From: Plumapathes pennacea
Lineage: Eukaryota > Cnidaria > Anthozoa > Antipatharia > Myriopathidae
Direction: 5' to 3'
Assembly (NCBI GenBank): GCA_964036295.1
Contig: OZ038467.1
Span: 21,456,170 to 21,520,169, forward strand
Length of the DNA stretch: 64,000 nt
Shown here: in pieces, positions 34,436 to 48,130 of the stretch
Numbering within the stretch: the first letter of the stretch is position 1
Layout: the number at the start of each line of letters is the position of its first letter
The notes under the pieces: generated by a model
Seen by the model: the letters and a program-made list of their open reading frames with translations, nothing else
Databases searched by the model: none
What the model was told of the DNA's origin: nothing
Translations under genes and position numbers: made by a program

Positions 34436-37400
34436 CTATAAAAATGTTCTGAGACAACAGACAAGCGTTTGTTTTCATTTCACGGCTCACAAAACAATTT
34501 TCTCTTTGAATCAATTATGTTTCTCTTCAAAACTGAAACTTGTTTGACCAGAAATTTGTCAAAAAACCAACAACACAAGTTTATTTCTGTCAGGAAAAAT
34601 ATCCACACTGCTCAGCATTGTTTAGGGGAATTTTTTGAGGTGAAACAGTGGCATTTTCATTCATAAAACGATTTGACAACAAGAAAATTCGACAAGAAAG
34701 CAGAAACACTCGCCGCGTTTGTGTCATGTTGTGAACAGAAATTCAAACATAGAGGCGTTTGACTGAGAAAATACTGATTTATTGATCAGAAGAAAATCAC
34801 AATAACATTGGATCATTGATAAGCAACATCAGGGAATAACATTTGAGCAGAAAACAATCAAAGAGAACAAGTTATTTGAAATTTCTTACCGTAAATTTGT
34901 GAAATATCTGTTTCGCCGCGCGGGAACGGAAAACACTCCAAGTCACATCGCTTTCTTGACACAAAAAAAGTCTTCAGCAGCTTCTACAGAATTTCCCTGG
35001 CCGTCAGGTTGAAGAACAACTCGTATTTATCAGCATAAAGCGGTGTAATGAAACCAGTAAATATCCAAAACTGAATTCGAAAACAAAGCGTGTGTACAAC
35101 TGTTCTTCTCTCGGTCTATGTACGGTGGTCCACAATTCAAAATAATGAACATAAAATCCATTAGAATGTATTCACAGTCAGAAAAGAGTTCCGGTATATC
35201 CTCCAGAATTGTTTGAAGCCTTCAAAGATCTCGTCAGTTAATCTTGGGCAGTTGTATAATTTTGCGTTGAATAAAGCCATCCGTAATTCAAAATTCTTCT
35301 CGGCAGTCCAAGTAGCGTTGAGAAATCGAAGCGTAGTTTCCACAGAAGCAAGTACAGTGCGTTTTCCGTGCCGTTTTGTTTACACAGTTATTGCATCACC
35401 CACCTTTGCAGAGTTTCTTTCTCGTTCAAATTTTTTTGTTCAAATGATCAAGCGAAAACTTTCAACCAATCAGCTGCTTGCGCTTTTACAAAAGGATCGA
35501 AATACACCAATGAAAAAATTCTTCTATTTCCTCAGAGGTACGGTTCGCATATTCTCTCTGCTGCAAATAGCATGTTCACTGGTTAACTCGTTTTACGGTT
35601 ACTCTGTAAAATTTAGTCCGCGATCCTTCAAACTTTTGTAAAAAAATTGCAGATTATTTCTGGCAAGAAAGATTTTAGAGATGAAGTGTTTTGCCGCGTG
35701 AAAAAGAAAACTTACGCTTGCCTGTTGCCACGTGATACAGACGTGGGGAGAGGTCATGTAATGTGTATTGTCTTTAGGAAATTTGATGATTACTTCTAAA
35801 CTGTGCCACGCTTTCCGTAAAGTATTGCATTAAATGAACATTAGATTTGTACTGCATAGAAATAGTGTGTGTAGTGCAAGACTTAGACTCGTGAATTATA
35901 CTTATTTTAATAAAGTCCAAACGAGGAGCTCAAACAATACGGTTAACTGCGACACTAAAATACCGTGATTGCGTTTAGCACACTTTCCCCTCAGCTCGCT
36001 AACTGCCCCAAAAGAGAAATAAAAAGACAAAACGCAATTGAAAAACCATCTTTTAAATCACTGGCCGTCGAAGTCACGCGATGGAGCGTCACCAATACAT
36101 TGTTTATGCGTCTGCGCACGCGCAGTAATATGACAAAATGGCGACCGGATGGCTTGGCAAGTTCTAGCTCGTGTTATACCTTTTGCTTTTATGTAAACTG
36201 CACCAAACGCTTCGTCTGGTCCGTACAGAAACGTACGCTGCGCAGGAAACCACAAATTGCGTTCAAAGTCACGTCACAAGGTACGGGCGATCATTGTATC
36301 ATGCTTGGAACGAATCCCGATTTTTTTATAACGAACACACTTTCCCAATCCGTTGGCAGCTCGTTGTGTCGGGATTCCACTAAATAAAAGCACCCGCTAT
36401 CCTGAACTCAAGTCTAAACTCGAGTGTTTTGCAAGCAAATTATGTATTAATGTTACGGTCATTCATGAACACGTGTTTGACAACAATGAAATGACTTGCA
36501 GTTCATAAGCACATGGGACATTTTAATTTTATTCATCGAGTTTATCAGTGCCCATGATACCACCAGGAAGAGAGTTTCTTTATTCATTTGTTTCAGAATA
36601 TAAACTTGTGTCAATTCAATAAACATTTACACGTGTATTTTACAAGCTGGACCATTATTCAAACACCACTGAACGGACTCCAACCGGACAAAAGTTTGCA
36701 AAACATCACAGATAGAGGTCTCAACTGTATAACTTGAACGGTATTCGATTAAAGTGTGTTTTAACATCTTGGGAATCTGGCACAACTTGTAAAATACATT
36801 TGTAAATGTTTTAATGAATTGACCCCAGTGCATATAATTTGTCGTATCAATGTTTGGAGGTGCAAATATCACTAGGGATCTGGGTATGGGGCTGCACAAC
36901 GTGTTACAATATTATTTGCAGTTTTTGGCCAACAGGTTTTGCTCATTCTCACATATTTACTGAAATTCATAACTTTTCATTGTGAGTGTCAAATACTGAA
37001 GGTTCGATTACAAATAACATTGTCTAATAATAAATTATAGCAATTTATTGCATAAATAATTGTTTGTTGATACAACTGTGTCAATCAGTGGAATGCACAT
37101 CTATTGTCATATTAATCTAGCATATATATTAACTTCAATCGATGACTTCGGCAACACGGCCATTGTTCAAAGCATGACTACAGGTGGTTATGGATTAAGG
37201 TCAAAATTTTGTTGTCATTTTAAAGCCTGGAAATGGGAAGCTTTCACTTACAAAATGACTTCCTTGATATGATGTTATGAGCTGAAACAATCTTTTACCT
37301 GGGTCTTTGATAAAAATACTTGTACTGTGTCTAATTGGCAGAAAATGGATTTTTTTTTACTGTACTGGCCGGCTAGCTTGATCAGGCTTTGAACATCTGA

Positions 37401-38552
37401 AACCAGAGGTGTACTGTACATGTCCCATGGGCTCAGCTGCTCTGGCTTTTGTAAGCAATTTTAACATGCCAAACAAAACTGAACCAACTGATTATAATTG
37501 ATCGAGCTGCTACAACTACATGGCTACAGCATTCTTTTAGCAAAACTGCACAAATTGCTTTTGGTGATACATGCGACAATAACTGTGAAATTTGCTCATC
37601 TTTACAAGTCTGTGAGTCAAATTTATTGAATAACTTCAATGATTTTCACTTACAACACAGAGATCACCATGACAGACGCCTACAAACTGCGTGGAGTGAC
37701 TGTTGTAGGTACGTGAGTCCTAGTTCTTGTGGGACACCTTCCATTTCTTTCTTGGTGAAACGTGCAAGGTTAATGCCACATTTGGGATTTGGAGCTTGTA
37801 CACCCTGCTCTCGCTGTGATATGTGATCGATGTCTATGGGCAAAATAAGGCTGTTCACTGATTCCACCTATTAACTGTCAGTGGGTGAACATTTGTTATT
37901 CTTGAATCTAGTTGGGGGAGGGACTCTGGTAGATTTCAAGCTGATAAGCTTTCCTTGAGGTTTTGCTGATTATGCATTTACTTATCCTTGCTTTTTTGCG
38001 TAGTGTGGTGAAATTTGATAACCCAAAGAATTGAGTTCAGATTTGCATAAATATGTTTTGTGCGTATGGTGGACGTCATTAAAATACTTTTAGAAGAAAA
38101 CCTCCTCAAAGAGAACAAAATGTGGCAGGAACATAAAAATGTCCTATCGGCTTGTTATTTGTTTGGTACAAAAATAAGCAATGTGAATAATGACGCGCCA
38201 CGAATATTAATATTAAAAATGAATATTAATTAGTTGGACCCCACAAAATCCTATTTGGACCCCTAAATTTTGGAAGAGGGAGTCCGAAGGACCCCCAGTT
38301 TTGAAATCCTGGATACAACACTGCTTTAATGATCCCTGTCTATATGTGGGAAAAAAGTAGAGACCAGAAGCTGCACCCTTGTATGGCCCACATTCTTAAA
38401 TATTATTCACTCAAACATTTAAGCATAACATTTTCTTTGTTCTCATGTTTTGTTAGTTAGTCTTGATGAGTAGGGATGTCAACTCTATATGCATGTCAAC
38501 TCCACACAGTGATGTTCAGGTTAAAACAATGAATGTTTGTTCTGGATACAGT
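34436..38552. other. Intergenic region downstream of the NLR
   Basis: I could not place a clear gene. Notable pieces follow. A 60-codon minus-strand frame at 35,161-35,343 has protein-like composition and no known family. A GCGCACGCGCAG motif at about 36,113 followed by aaaatggcgac resembles NRF1 and YY1 sites at animal promoters. At 37,669 an ATG in good context (atcaccATGACAG) opens a 13-codon frame ending at a GTACGTGAGT donor. None is joined to a supported gene. The NLR 3' UTR must lie at the start, but I saw no convincing AATAAA close to the stop. Confidence 0.4.
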
Positions 38553-38760
38553 TAACCCTTTCACTCCCAAGCTCAAGATTCAGATTCTCCTAACCTTTTA
38601 AGAAGAAACTGTATGAGTGATGTAGTGAGAATTCATAGTTTAATCAGTTTTCATCTGAACAAGGTGCTAAAAGCCAAGTTATCCTTTCTGTATATATTTC
38701 TGGTGAGAAATGGAAGGAGATAATTGAAGTTGGTCACTCTTAGAAGTGAAAGGCTTAATA
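38553..38760. repeat. CCCTTTCACTCCCAA-family MITE, best full copy
   Basis: Starts taaccctttcactcccaagc and ends cttagaagtgaaaggcttaa. About 200 bases with inverted ends and the standard interior. Confidence 0.85.
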
Positions 38761-39820
38761 GGTGACCTGTTCAGTTTTCAACTCATTTATATATCTTGGG
38801 TAATTTTCTATTCTTTTTCCCATTAAATCATTTGGTATCTTCCAAGCTGCTCTTTGGTTATCAGAATTCTCTTTGATTTGTTTTTTCACAATAGTTCTTT
38901 TAAGCTCATTTACTTCTTTGTCAATAAATGGTTTCTCATCTTTATAGGCCTTCCAGTCAGCTGGCTGACAGTGTTTATAGCCTTTTTCTTCAGCCAGTCT
39001 CATTTGTTTTAATTCATATAACCACAGAGAAGGATGGTTTGTTTTTACACTTGCATACTGTAGCATGTTTGCCATATACATTTAAAATGCATTTCCTATG
39101 CATTTCAGATATTACTTATGCGTTCAATTTTGTGTATGGCCACAGGGCATTTTTCAGTTCTGTTACAAATTGTTTCTCATCAAAGTTTTTAAACTTCCTT
39201 GATTCAATAAACATGGGTTGTCCTCTGGTTATACTGATTTTCCTTCATTGTAAATTAGATTGTGATCATTGATCAAAAGCGGGAATACTGTAGAGCGAAT
39301 TTATGCTGTCTGTCTTGTTTGTGATAAATACACTTATTAGAGTAATACCTGGTAGCATTTGTTCTTGTGGGTTTTTTTTATTGTCTCAGACAATTTTATT
39401 TTTGTTGATAATTAATTATTGTGTCTAACAGATGTTGAGTATTAGACTCTAAGGGATTAAAGAATTTTGCAATTCAATTCTCCCAGAATATAAACTTCTG
39501 TGTATTTAATGTAGTATCCATTTTTTTCAAAAACATATCATTATTTAGCTTTAGTATTTCAAGAGCAATATTACCTTCAAGGTCACATTGTCTCGACTAT
39601 GAGATTTTATTGTGCAAATATATACAAACTTCACCTCCATGTTGTTTCTATCACTATGGATGACATGATAGCCCCTCAATTGACCAGCTGATCTCAATAA
39701 TTGTAATTTCATTTATCGGTGTCAATTCATTTATAGCTAAAATATCTAGAGGCTCATTCATCATAACAATATTTCTAACTTGATCAATATCTTAATATTG
39801 TTAAAAAAAGGTTATTACAT
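38755..39820 (-). pseudogene. Decayed LINE (CR1/L2-type) endonuclease and linker
   Basis: Reading the minus strand from about 39,810 downward: EPLDILAINELTPINE (the ILAINET-like endonuclease motif), a frameshift into HVIHSDRNN, then DHNLIYN (the SDH catalytic motif of apurinic endonucleases). These are followed by ESRKFKNFDEKQFVTEL and, in the open part 38,755-39,081, IKENSDNQRAAWKI and NDLMGK, the usual linker before the reverse transcriptase. Frame changes and stops show it is inactive. The RT domain itself is absent. Confidence 0.8.
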
Positions 39821-40561
39821 ATTTAGTAGGCACATTTGAAAACCTCTGGCCTCGGACATCACTTTGCCGAAAGGCCTGGGTTTGGAAGCAATTTCATCAA
39901 GTCAACTGCTACCTCTACCAGCAAAATCTCATTATTTTATCTCTAATATATGCTCTAAGATTCAAAGGAAGGTTATATGCACCCCTTCAATGTAGGTGCA
40001 ACCCACTGTTATTCAGTGAGTTGTCTTGAATGATATCATTAATGATATTCTGCCTAAAAAGTTATGAGGATGCCATGAATAATTTTTTGTGCTAGTAATG
40101 CTTGCCTAGCAATACAGTCTAGCACTGTAACACAGCAAAAGTGTACAAAACACCCCCACCCCCTCCGCACTAATTCGGGGCATTTCTTATTTTATTAAAG
40201 TATTCTAATCACTGATATTTTTCAAAGGAACAGACTTTATTGTAACATCCAGAGGAAGCAATACTGGAAGCCAAGGCTTCAAAGCTTTCTTGTCTTGTGT
40301 GTGGTTTATATCTAGAACTTCAGCTAAACTTGCTAAAGTGTTGACCAATGTTGTGACATAGAAAACCAAACAGAAGCAGCATGTGCACAGTGTACCAAGT
40401 TTGAGCACAGTCTAGTCTGTTCTATAGAGAACTGTTTTGTATCCAAGACAAACTGTTCCGTTGGATGGACATCCTCTAGTGTTCAGATACATCAATTTTT
40501 ATAGCCCTCCATTATTGATTGGTTTTACTCAATGCTTCTGTACTTTTTTTTCTTTACTCAG
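39821..40561. other. No gene seen
   Basis: AT-rich sequence. Its end (tacttttttttctttactcag) is the acceptor for the first recognisable PNPLA exon. No cyclic-nucleotide-binding-domain exons, expected upstream in PNPLA6/7, were recognised between the NLR and this point. Confidence 0.45.
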
Positions 40562-40734
40562 GAATTCAGATTTTTCTTGCTTGGCTCGGCGTTTGACAAG
40601 AACCTCCATAGGACTGGTGGGGAGGCGGAGGACCGAGGTGAGGTTCACAGAAAAAGAAGAAATATCTGCTAATCAACAACAAAAAGGCTGCTATCAGAAT
40701 GTACTCATTTAGAGCTTTCGTTTTAGTGGTCACA

Positions 40735-43700
40735 CTTGATAGTGGAGCGGATATGTGCATGGATTGTTCACTTTCGGTTAAAAGCATCAAATTTGGCAGA
40801 AAGACAGGTTTTAGTGTGCCTATCAACTATGGATACAGTGCCACCGCAAAAAATAATGGGTTTCCGAGTTAAGGCGTATTTTCAAAATGGCCGCCATATT
40901 GGACCGGAAGTAAAAGTACATAGACCGAACCGTACATTTGAACTATCTTTTTTATTATTTGAATCACTTTCAATCAAAGATAGGAACAATAAAACGTGCA
41001 AGTATCATGTTTCGAAGAAAAACTTTGGGTTGACAATATAAAAAATGCTTTTAAAATGGCAATCTATACAGACCGGAAGTGAAAATTATTTTTAGCGGAA
41101 GTGGTCAAAGTAAATGCTTTTCTTTGTGAGCTTACCGTGTTTGTCTGTTTTATTATCACAGCCATGATAGAATATTTACCAATACATATTCTAGTTACAA
41201 TATTGGCTCATCATCTTAACCCTTTCACTCCCAAGTTCAAAATGCAGATTCTCCCAACTTTTAAAATGTATGAGTCATGTAGTAATAGTTCAATCAGCTA
41301 TCACCTGGGCAAGGCATCAGAAGCCAAGTTCTCCTTACTATAGTATTCGGCTTTCAATAATCGTAGAATGTTTCGTTTCGTCTATAACAAGTATGCAATA
41401 CAGTTTGAAGATTAAGTTGACCCTTTCACTCCCGAAAGTGATCAACTTCGATTTTCTACTTCAGTTTCTCACCAGAAATATGGTAAGGGCATAATATTCC
41501 ACGGATTTGACTATACAAGAGACAAGGTAGTTCTCAGGCTGAAAATGCGTCGAAGTAAATCATCTTAACGTAGTACATTTCTGTTGCCGCACTCATCAGT
41601 GCAGGTCCACGGAGCAGTCAGTGTAAGTGAGCCTTCACGTAGGAACAGCTTGCTCGACATCCTTTCTTACAGCCGCATCAAACGATTTTGCGGAGTTTTA
41701 CATCACTGGCACGCGGCTCTTTTATATACAAAACAATTTCCGCAAGCACATTACCCTCAGAACGTTGAATTTCCTCATCCTCGTCTATGACTGTCCTTGT
41801 CTTCTTTTACAACAAGGCTAGACAAGTGGCGCGGTATCCTTCGCTAATGAGCTGATCAATTCGAAACTCCAACAATGTTACGGTCAAATTCCTTATTATC
41901 GGGTTAAAAGGAATTGTTTCGGAACGATCGATTTTAGCCATGTTTATGAGCTTTCAGTGACATTTACTTTTTACCTCGTTTGATTTCTACATTGTCCTTT
42001 CTGGTTGTGAAAATCCATTACATCCGCACAGAACGTGGAGTGTTTTACACGGACTTGCCGTTTTGGAACGATCGTTGGACTAATTTCGCCATTTACGAGC
42101 GAATTGCCGAAGTCACGTTTTCAGTCACGCTTCTTGTTTGATTCTACCACTGCCCACCGCGCGGGCTCGGATATGACGTGTGTTCACGCGAGGTTGACGC
42201 GTGTGTTTTTTACTTGTAGAGTTGAATTGCTGATTGTTATGTTGTAAAGTTTACACTTTGTTTCACCTCGGAAATACATCTTGTAAATCCTCAAACTGTG
42301 TTATTACGACCGTTCCATCGTTTGGGAACAGGAATACTAAAATGCCCGTCTTCAAGGCTGAATTCAATGGTCGGGGCAAAACATCGCGGAGAAAGGGATA
42401 ATAAAATAGCCTGAAACTTTGACTTTTGAGTCAACTAAATTTTGTGAAACGAGCGTACGAGATATTGTTTCTTTGAGCTAGTTATCCGATGGTTTGAAAT
42501 ATTCCTTTTAAGTATTAAATACGAGTGATTTGCGAAGATCTATAAACTATAAACGTACTGGGCAAAGAGGAATAAACTCTCGACAAGGAGATATTTTCTT
42601 ATCGATTCATCACGGTATGTCGGTAATAAACGTCGGAGTTAAAGTCGCCAGGGCAATGTGCATTTGTTTTTTTACCACAACACACGAGTTTCTCGCTCTC
42701 TGATTGGTCGATTTACCGTGGTAAATAAGAGTCCAGACAACGATGCTGACGCCAGCATGTCACGTTTTGCAGCGAAATACAACGAAAGTTTCCTGTATAT
42801 TTCTAAATGTTGTGGTAAAATTAATAAATTTCCACTGGTTTTCCGTGGTGTGGACTCTTATTTACCACGATTTACGTCATCACATGGTCAAAATGTTGTG
42901 GACTCACAAAGAAGCGCCTCGTGAGTCCACAACATTTTGACCATGTGATGACGTAAATCGTGGTAAATAAGAGTCCACACCACGGCAAACCAGTGGAAAT
43001 TTATTAATATTTATCCAGTTATAAAACCAGTACCTTGATCGAGGTAACGCATTCAAAATCTTTACGCACTCAAAATCTTTTCTGTTTTTATAGAACGGTG
43101 CAACACCTGGAGATCGATCTTCCATGTACAGTTGCAACGAATAAACTTGTGCTTGCAGATTTCTTTCAACACACACACCAAGCGCACAGCTATTAACTGG
43201 TTTTGCGTAAAGTGGAGTGAAATTAAGGGAACCAGTCTAGACCCGCCACTGAATTCAAAATTCCCACTCTCTGTCGAAGAGGTGAAATCGACTCCACCCC
43301 ATGGACAGAGCCGTCTGTCAAAGTCCCGTCTCCCAGACAAACGAGAGTGTCAAATCCCCCTTTCGAAGTGTCGAATTGACCGACGCAAAAGCTTAGCTAA
43401 AAACCTATCATCCTGTAATGCAAATACGCCGTATATTTCGGGTACAAAATTAATCACATACAAAGCATGCAGCGGCACTTTCTGCGGATGCGGTAGAATT
43501 CGATCGCATGTTGTACTTGTCTTCGACTACCTGCTCGGGTTTCAGTGCACTGCGTCTTTTTTCTGCTTTGTTCAGGCCTCGTATAATTAAATACATAATA
43601 GAAACTTCTATGCCAGCTAGATTTGCACCGTGAAAAATGTATCTTCTCTCTCACCACTTTGCCCGTTCTTGAAAGACTTTGTCTCTTTTGGCATGCAAAT

Positions 43701-44372
43701 GTAAAGACCATTGAACTTTACTATATTCCCAGCCAAGGTTTTGTGGCCTGCTCCTATATCCGACTGGCGCTCAGATTTAGCGGAGCACTGTGCAACACAT
43801 TTAGACCACTCAGAAAGCTTTAAGATTCTATTTTCGGCTCCGCAGACTAAGGACTTCTGGGTACTAACAACTTTTATATTCTGCGTATGTCCTTTACTTT
43901 TCGACAAAATAAAAAAAATCATTTTCCAAATGTCAGGAATTTTATACATTTAAAGCAAACTTTAAAAATAGTTGAATAGGAGACATGATTTCAAACTCTT
44001 TGCCGTATTTCCGACTAAAGTAACATTCACTTCCGGTTTAATGTAGATGACACAAAACCAACCAAAATATGCATTGTCTAGGGCTATCCGACATATATTT
44101 TTTAACTTTCAGGCTCATTATATAATAAGAAATAAGCCTGAACATGTAAATTACATTTAAAGTCTAAATTTCATCAATGTCTATTCGACTTCCGGTCAAG
44201 ATGGCGGCCATTTTAGAAACCTCAAATGGATTTAACAGAAAGTTTCGCGGTGGCACTGTATCAGATATTTATTAATATGACAAAATGTATATTTCCTGCA
44301 AGTTTGGTGCTTTTAACCGAAAGTGAACAATTCGGCCTAAATTCTGTACATATCCGCTCCACTATGACAGCT
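40735..44372. mobile_element. Foldback element with ~300-bp terminal inverted repeats
   Basis: Left arm 40,735-41,100 and right arm 44,000-44,372 are inverted relatives: agtggagcggatatgt, gttcactttcggttaaaagc, acagtgccaccgc, aaaatggccgccat and gaccggaagt all recur in order. The interior has a CCCTTTCACTCCCAA MITE (41,217-41,340, with a second fragment at 41,417-41,480), MITE copy B and unrecognised open frames. It fills the intron between the first two PNPLA exons and sits inside a unit of the 89-bp satellite. Confidence 0.75.
42668..43011. repeat. MITE copy B, inverse of copy A
   Basis: Carries the same palindrome (ggtgtggactcttatttacc with its inverse near 42,960-42,985) and the unique arm ending in tttaccacaacacacgag. 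Orientation is opposite to the 10.6-kb copy. It is nested inside the 40.7-44.4 kb foldback element. Confidence 0.85.
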
Positions 44373-44374
44373 TA

Positions 44375-46255
44375 GGAGTTCAAAGTGAACACACTGTTAT
44401 TAGAATATACTTATTCAACTGAAGTTGAAGTGAATACTGCTCTTAGAACTGTGTGCTCATTGAGAGCTTTTATTTCAGTAGTTACACTTTAAATTTCATT
44501 TGACAGTTAAGACGTTGAAAGTGAATACTACTACTAGAATGTACTCATTATAAAGAGCTTTCATTTGAGTGGTCACACCTTTAGGTTTCATTCGACAGTT
44601 CAGGAGTTAGAAGTGAACACTGCTATTAGAATGTACTCATTGAGAGCTTTCATTTGAATGGTCGCACCTTTAGGTTTCATTCGACAGTTCAGGAGTTGGA
44701 ATTGAACACTGCTATTAGAATGTACTCATTGAGAGTTTTCATTTGAGTGGTCACACCTTCAGGTTTCATTCGACAGTTCAGGAGTTGGAATTGAACACTG
44801 CTATTATAATGTACTCATTGAGAACTTTCATTTGAATGGTAACACCTTCAGGTTTCATTCGACAGTTCAGGAGTTGGAATTGAACACTGCTATTAGAATG
44901 TACTCATTGAGAGTTTTCATTTGAGTGGTCACACCTTCAGGTTTCATTCGACAGTTCAGGAGTTGGAATTGAACACTGCTATTAGAATGTACTCATTGAG
45001 AGCTTTCATTTGAATGGTAACACCTTCAGGTTTCATTCGACAGTTCAGGAGTTGGAAGTGAACACTGCTATTAGAATGTACTCATTGAGAACTTTCATTT
45101 GAATGGTAACACCTTTAGGTTTCATTCGACAGTTCAGGAGTTGGAATTGAACACTGCTATTAGAATGTACTCATTGAGAGTTTTCATTTGAGTGGTCACA
45201 CCTTTAGGTTTCATTCGACAGTTCAGGAGTTGGAAGTGAACACTGCTATTAGAATGTACGAGAGCTTTCATTTGAATGGTCACACCTTTAGGTTTCATTT
45301 GACAGTTCAGGAGTTGGAATTGAACACTGCTATTAGAATGTACTCATTGAGAGCTTTCATTTGAATGGTCACACCTTTAGGTTTCATTTGACAGTTCAGG
45401 AGTTGGAATTGAACACTGCTATTAGAATGTACTCATTAAGAGCTTTCATTTGAGTGGTAACACCTTTAGGTTTCATTTGACAGTTCAGGAGTTGGAATTG
45501 AACACTGCTATTAGAATGTACTCATTGAGAACTTTCATTTGAGTGGTAACACCTTTAGGTTTCATTCGACAGTTCAGGAGTTGGAAGTGAACACTGCTAT
45601 TAGAATTTACTCATTGAGAACTTTCATTTGAATGGTAACACCTTTAGGTTTCATTCGACAGTTTAGGAGTTGGAATTGAACACTGCTATTAGAATGTACT
45701 CATTGAGAGCTTTCATTTGAATGGTAACACCTTTAGGTTTCATTTGACAGTTCAGGAGTTGGAATTGAACACTGCTATTAGAATGTACTCATTGAGAACT
45801 TTCATTTGAGTGGTAACACCTTTAGGTTTCATTCGACAGTTCAGGAGTTGGAAGTGAACACTGCTATTAGAATTTACTCATTGAGAACTTTCATTTGAAT
45901 GGTAACACCTTTAGGTTTCATTCGACAGTTTAGGAGTTGGAATTGAACACTGCTATTAGAATGTACTCATTGAGAGCTTTCATTTGAATGGTAACACCTT
46001 TAGGTTTCATTCGACAGTTCAGGAGTTGGAATTGAACACTGCTATTAGAATGTACTCATTGAGAGCTTTCATTTGATTGGTACCACCTTTAGGTTTCATT
46101 TGACAGTTCAGGAGTTGGAATTGAATACTGTTATTAGAATGTACTTCTTGGGAGCTTTCATTTTGAGTGGTAACACCTTTAGGTTTCATTTGACAGTTCA
46201 GGAGTTGGAATTGAACACTGAATTACAATGTACTTCTTGGGAGCTTTCATTTTGA
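44375..46255. repeat. 89-bp minisatellite, about 21 copies
   Basis: The unit contains gaacactgctattagaatg, tactcattgagagctttcat, ttgaatggtaacaccttt and ggtttcattcgacagttcag. Spacing between ggagttgga motifs is 89 bases. Outer units are more diverged than inner ones. It lies in a PNPLA intron and stops about 35 bases before exon 46290. Confidence 0.95.
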
Positions 46256-46454
46256 GTGGTTACTCACACGTTGTCGTCGTTATACGCAGGGGTCTCTCCC
46301 ATGTCGGGATAATCAAAGCTCTTGAGGAAGGAGGTAAGTTTACTTCTGCAGTAAAGTGCTATAAGAAAACTTAAACGTACACGAGGCACCGATAATGATA
46401 AAGATTTGAAATTCAACATATAGGCCATTTTCCTTGTGGGTATAATCAAAAGCG

Positions 46455-46615
46455 ATTCACAGTTAGCATGTGAGATTGAACCACCGATAATATTGATGTG
46501 TAAGTAATCATGTTGGTGATTATAATGAAGTCGGACTTTATAGGCCCCATGTTACCATCACTCGTTTGATTGCAGACCAACTCAGACTCCACACAAGTCT
46601 TATACCATTCTTCAG
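46455..46615. repeat. Diverged copy of the 491-649 MITE
   Basis: Retains gtaatcatg, gtgattataatgaagtcgg, cactcgtttgattgcagacc and cagactccac in the same order as the first copy, with the hairpin weakened. Confidence 0.55.
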
Positions 46616-47749
46616 ATGGTTTTGTTTTAGCAAACATCGAGTTTTCACCTTGCGGGACCTTGCCGAAAGCATTAGATAAACGTAAAAATCTCGTTAGCGT
46701 CTTGTACGACATTTTAAAACCAGCTTATCGGTCTTCTACCTTTATTGATCCGGCGCTTGCCATCATACGTTGCAGGCATTCCTATCGACATGGTGGGTGG
46801 GACCAGCATGGGCTTCTTCATTGGAGCAGCGTTGGCCGTAACTGGTGACGTCACGAGGACGTGCGAGATAGTGCGCGATTGGTCCTGGGTAAGAAAGCTA
46901 GTCACAATAAAGTGACTTTAAAAACCTTCCGCTGTCACTGCTCCAAAGTTGTCTGTTAGAACTGACTGTACTGGGACGTGTAAAGACTGTCACTGTCACT
47001 TTGATTGCCCCTGCATTTGTAGAACTTGTGTGAACAGTTCTCAGCACTGAACAGCAGTCCTCGTTTTGATGTTCTCCAAAGCTCAAGCACTCAGGAGTGC
47101 GGTCTCTTTATCCACAGGATATGAAGTCAATACTCAAGGTCGACCTGACTAACCCCTTTACTTCCATTTTTTCTGTTGAAACTCGGTTCTCGAAGTTGTT
47201 ACGCAGTTTCGTGTTTTTTTCTTTTCTGACCAAGTGTCAACTTGTTCCCGTGCAGGAAGTGGCTTCAAGGGAAGCATTCGGAGCTCTTTCGGAGAAAGAC
47301 AGATTGAGGTATTCTTGTTTTCTGCCTAAATTTGTGTGCAGTCATCAGACATGGGGGACGGTTAAGCCAAGAGACAATGTCGTAAAGGACTGTGTTGGCC
47401 AATACACTTATCCCTGTCTCGTCTGTCCAATCCATTCAAACCACTTGTCCACCCGCTCATACACTACCCCCACCCTCCCCCCCCCCCCCCATCCCACCCG
47501 CCCAACACAACTGCAACTGCAACTTTCAATCTCTCTCACAGGACTTACTTCTGCCTTACATCTTTATCCACTACGGACATCGCATCTTCCAGAATGAGAA
47601 TTCACATGGACGGTAAGCGGAGAGAAGTGTGACTTATAGGTAGTCAAATGATAGAAAGTTTGTTTTTGACGCTGCAGCGGTTTTTACATTAATTTGTTTG
47701 TTTTACGTCCATGAGTGTTCGGTGTGGTAACATCTAAGACCAGACTTGA

Positions 47750-48130
47750 GTTTCTGGTGTTGTTTTTTATGTTCTCAGCCTTCTTGTTAAATTTCTGTCG
47801 TTGTTTTGTGTTTCCTCGGATTCTTGTTGAGTTTCCGTCGTTGTTTTGTGTTCTCAGCTTTCCTGTTGAGTTTCTATTGTTGCATTCTGTCCCCATTTTC
47901 CCTGTTAAGTTTTTATCGTTGCATTCTGTCCTCAGTTTTCCTGTTGAGTTTTTATCTTTGCATTCTGTCCTCAGTTTCCCTGTTGAGTTTTTATCGTTGC
48001 ATTGTGTCCTCAGTTTCCCTGTTGAGTTTTTATCGTTGCATTCTGTCCTCAGTTTCCCTGTTGAGTTTTTGTCGTTGCATTCTGTCCTCAGTTTCCCTGT
48101 TAAGGTTTTATCGCTGCATTCTGTCTTTAG
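47750..48130 (+). repeat. 39-bp minisatellite made of a splice-acceptor region
   Basis: About nine copies of a 39-base unit containing tttccctgttgagtttttat and cgttgcattctgtcctcag. The last copy (cattctgtctttag) is the acceptor of PNPLA exon 48131. Because 39 is divisible by three, the array gives a repetitive open frame that is not a protein. Confidence 0.9.

Noticed and set aside
37664-37867. Minus-strand 67-codon frame
   Set aside because: Not recognised. The + strand of the same piece has an exon-like start and donor, so neither can be supported without more data.
43132-43711. 152-codon + frame and overlapping minus frames
   Set aside because: Inside the 40.7-44.4 kb foldback element. 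No recognisable domain, and opposite-strand frames of equal size argue for chance.
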